Below are positions 15,276 to 16,715 of a stretch of DNA of 16,715 nt, one piece after another (positions within the stretch are counted from its first letter, which is position 1; each line of letters begins with the position of its first letter). Both the position numbers and the translations under genes were made by a program. The stretch comes from Burkholderiaceae bacterium. Lineage in GTDB: Bacteria > Pseudomonadota > Gammaproteobacteria > Burkholderiales > Burkholderiaceae_C. The notes below the pieces were generated by a model. It made no database searches. It saw nothing but the letters and a program-made list of their open reading frames with translations, and was not told the origin of the DNA. The stretch spans positions 1,412 to 18,126 of the forward strand of contig JANREF010000177.1 in NCBI GenBank assembly GCA_030726195.1, in the 5' to 3' direction.

Positions 15276-16139
15276 ATGGCCACTGCAAATACATCTCGCA
15301 AACAGTCCGCCGACGCCACCGCAGACCCACGCGCAGGCATTCAATCTGTAGAGGTCGGCTTTGCGCTGCTGCAAGCTTTGTCTGGCGCTCACGAGGCCAT
15401 GATGCTCAAAGACTTGGCCAGCGCCGCGGCCATGAGCCCAGCCAAAGCACACCGCTACTTGGTGAGCTTTCAGCGCCTAGGCCTGGTGGTGCAAGACGAT
15501 GCCTCCAACCGATACGACTTGGGCCCCAGCGCCCTGCGCATGGGCTTGGCCAGCCTGACCCGGCTCGACGCCGTGCGGCTGGCCCGCGCAGCCATGCCCG
15601 CTTGGGGCGACGCCATTGGCCACACCATGGCGCTGGCGGTTTGGGGCAACCAAGGCCCCACCATGGTGCATTGGCAAGAGGCCAGCAAAACCGTCTCCGT
15701 CAGCTTGCGCTTGGGCGACGTGATGCCGCTGCTGAGCTCGGCAACGGGCCGGTGTTTTTTGAGTTTCATGGGGCGCAACGCCAACCGCACTGCCGCTGGC
15801 CACGACCAACGCCTGATGGGCGACATGCTCACCAGCGAACTGGCCATAGAAAAAAAGCACCCACGCGTGGGCGTGCCGCACACGCAAGCGCAAGTCAAAG
15901 CCTTGTGCGCAGAGGCTAGGCAGCAAGGCCTTGCCCGCGTGGTTGACGCTTTGATACCGGGCGTGGCCGGTTTGTGCGCACCGGTTTTCGACGCGCAAGG
16001 GCACATGGTGCTGGGCATTGTGGCCTTGGGTGGTGCCGGCGGGTTTGACAGCCGTTGGGATGGCCACGTGGCCAATACACTGCGCCAAGCTGCCAACGCA
16101 TTGAGCCAAGACTTGGGCTGGTCTGACACGGGTCCATAG
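15276..16139 (+). CDS. IclR-family transcriptional regulator
   Basis: IclR-family proteins are dimeric regulators with an N-terminal winged helix-turn-helix and a C-terminal ligand-binding domain, commonly controlling aromatic or carboxylate catabolism. In this 287-residue protein, residues 22-90 form the DNA-binding part: IQSVEVGFALLQALSG, then MLKDLASAAAMSPAKAHRYLVSFQRLGLV, then YDLGPSALRMG. The effector domain (about 95-280) has LSSATGRCFLSFM and AGLCAPVFDAQGHMVLGIVALG. The first about 20 residues are hydrophilic and probably disordered. The ATG has no clear Shine-Dalgarno. Divergence from the FAH-family gene suggests that gene as a target; an intermediate of that pathway as effector is inference. 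Confidence 0.92.
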   Translation: MATANTSRKQSADATADPRAGIQSVEVGFALLQALSGAHEAMMLKDLASAAAMSPAKAHRYLVSFQRLGLVVQDDASNRYDLGPSALRMGLASLTRLDAVRLARAAMPAWGDAIGHTMALAVWGNQGPTMVHWQEASKTVSVSLRLGDVMPLLSSATGRCFLSFMGRNANRTAAGHDQRLMGDMLTSELAIEKKHPRVGVPHTQAQVKALCAEARQQGLARVVDALIPGVAGLCAPVFDAQGHMVLGIVALGGAGGFDSRWDGHVANTLRQAANALSQDLGWSDTGP

Positions 16140-16198
16140 CGGCACACAGACACGCATCCAACCAAGCCACACAGGGCACGGCGCAAGCTACACAGCGC

Positions 16199-16254
16199 AA
16201 CGCATGAGGGACAACGCATTAGGGACAAGGTATGAGGGACAGGGCATGAACACC
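16199..16254 (+). repeat. 14-bp tandem repeat carrying a start codon and Shine-Dalgarno
   Basis: Four units: aacgcatgagggac (16199), aacgcattagggac (16213), aaggtatgagggac (16227) and agggcatgaacacc (16241). Each unit holds ATG (or ATT) at positions 6-8, and the first three end in a purine-rich AGGGAC. The AGGG of one unit therefore sits at Shine-Dalgarno distance from the ATG of the next. The fourth unit supplies the start codon of the DUF3108-like gene. Confidence 0.75.
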
Positions 16255-16715
16255 ACATCGACGCAAAACAAGCGCACTCGCGGCAATCACAGCAATCAGA
16301 GCAGTTACAGCAGCCGCAGCGACCAAACCACCCTAAACAAGTCACCCAGTCGCCGGCAGTGTTTACAGTGGGGCGCAGCCAGCGCACTGACGGCCCTGCC
16401 GTTCGCGCCGCTGTCCCCGCTGGCAGCCCTTGCATCACGCGCACACGCCGCTAGCGCCGACTTGCTGCTGCCCAGCAGCGAGTTGGTCTACGACTTGGAA
16501 GGCATGCAAAACGGCTTGCGCTACAAGGCCAGCGCCACGCTGCGTTGGCAGCGCAACACGCAAGCCTACGAGGCGGAGCTGTCGGCCCGCATTCTGATTG
16601 TGTTCAAGCGCCGCCAACTCAGCCAAGGTGTGCTCAGCGATTTTGCGCTGCGCCCGCAGCGCTTCACAGACGAAGGCAAGCGCATTCGCCAAGCGTCGTT
16701 TGACGCGTCTAACCA
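16246..16715 (+). CDS. DUF3108-like exported protein with Tat-type signal, partial (3' end off window)
   Basis: The frame is open from ATG 16246 to the window edge (156 complete codons) and has no stop. After a hydrophilic, Ser/Asn-rich stretch of about 34 residues comes a twin-arginine motif, SRRQCLQ (residues 35-41). A hydrophobic segment, AASALTALPFAPLSPLAALA, and a possible AHA-AS cleavage site near residue 68 follow. The mature part (LLLPSSELVYDLEGMQNGLRYKASATLRWQ onward, start about 73) resembles the start of DUF3108 proteins, small exported beta-rich proteins of unknown function in betaproteobacteria. A GAGGG Shine-Dalgarno lies 8 nt upstream. A second in-frame ATG at 16204 could add 14 residues. 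Function unknown. Confidence 0.7.
   Translation, partial: MNTTSTQNKRTRGNHSNQSSYSSRSDQTTLNKSPSRRQCLQWGAASALTALPFAPLSPLAALASRAHAASADLLLPSSELVYDLEGMQNGLRYKASATLRWQRNTQAYEAELSARILIVFKRRQLSQGVLSDFALRPQRFTDEGKRIRQASFDASN

Noticed and set aside
15470..16444. 324-codon minus-strand open frame over the IclR gene and the DUF3108 start
   Set aside because: It is unusually Cys/Ser/Arg-rich and overlaps two better-supported genes on the plus strand.

Overview
The window looks like a core chromosomal segment of a betaproteobacterium, most likely family Comamonadaceae (order Burkholderiales). This rests on high-GC codon use, a spc ribosomal operon headed by rplN with a divergent proC, a PhaM-type polyhydroxyalkanoate granule protein, and recognisable recG/oxyR/ubiA and queA/tgt blocks. 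The genus cannot be fixed from the sequence alone. I see no phage, transposon, CRISPR array, tRNA or rRNA.

Layout. (1) 1-1571, minus strand: the start of the spc ribosomal operon, rplN-rplX-rplE-rpsN, tightly packed and running off the left edge; the first 7 bases are the Shine-Dalgarno of the next gene. A sigma70-type promoter with an AT-rich upstream element (about 1737-1788) drives it through a leader of about 158 nt with two hairpins. (2) 1952-2842, plus: proC, divergent from rplN. (3) 2916-6985, minus: recG-oxyR-ubiA, closely spaced and probably one transcript, linking fork rescue, peroxide sensing and ubiquinone synthesis. (4) 7015-9351, plus: queA-tgt, two enzymes of queuosine tRNA modification; recG and queA start codons are separated by only 29 bp. 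(5) 9513-12586, minus: a crotonase-fold protein lacking both canonical catalytic glutamates, phaM, and a FIST-domain protein whose GTG start overlaps the phaM stop. (6) 12746-13936, plus: a YbfB/YjiJ-like MFS transporter, divergent from the crotonase gene. (7) 14005-15024, minus: a fumarylacetoacetate hydrolase family enzyme, divergent from an IclR-family regulator (15276-16139, plus) across a 251-bp region with palindromes. (8) 16246-end, plus: a partial DUF3108-like exported protein with a Tat-type signal peptide.

The strongest unexplained signal is that all five non-divergent intergenic gaps longer than about 60 bp carry a short, degenerate tandem array, each with a different unit: 7, 10, 8, 15-16 and 14 bp. 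Two arrays start at the stop codon of the preceding gene, one fills the space ahead of phaM, and one contains the start codon and Shine-Dalgarno of the DUF3108 gene. The most interesting gene-level observation is the translationally coupled phaM-FIST pair with an atypical crotonase upstream, which may be a polymer-granule and small-molecule-sensing module; that function is inference.
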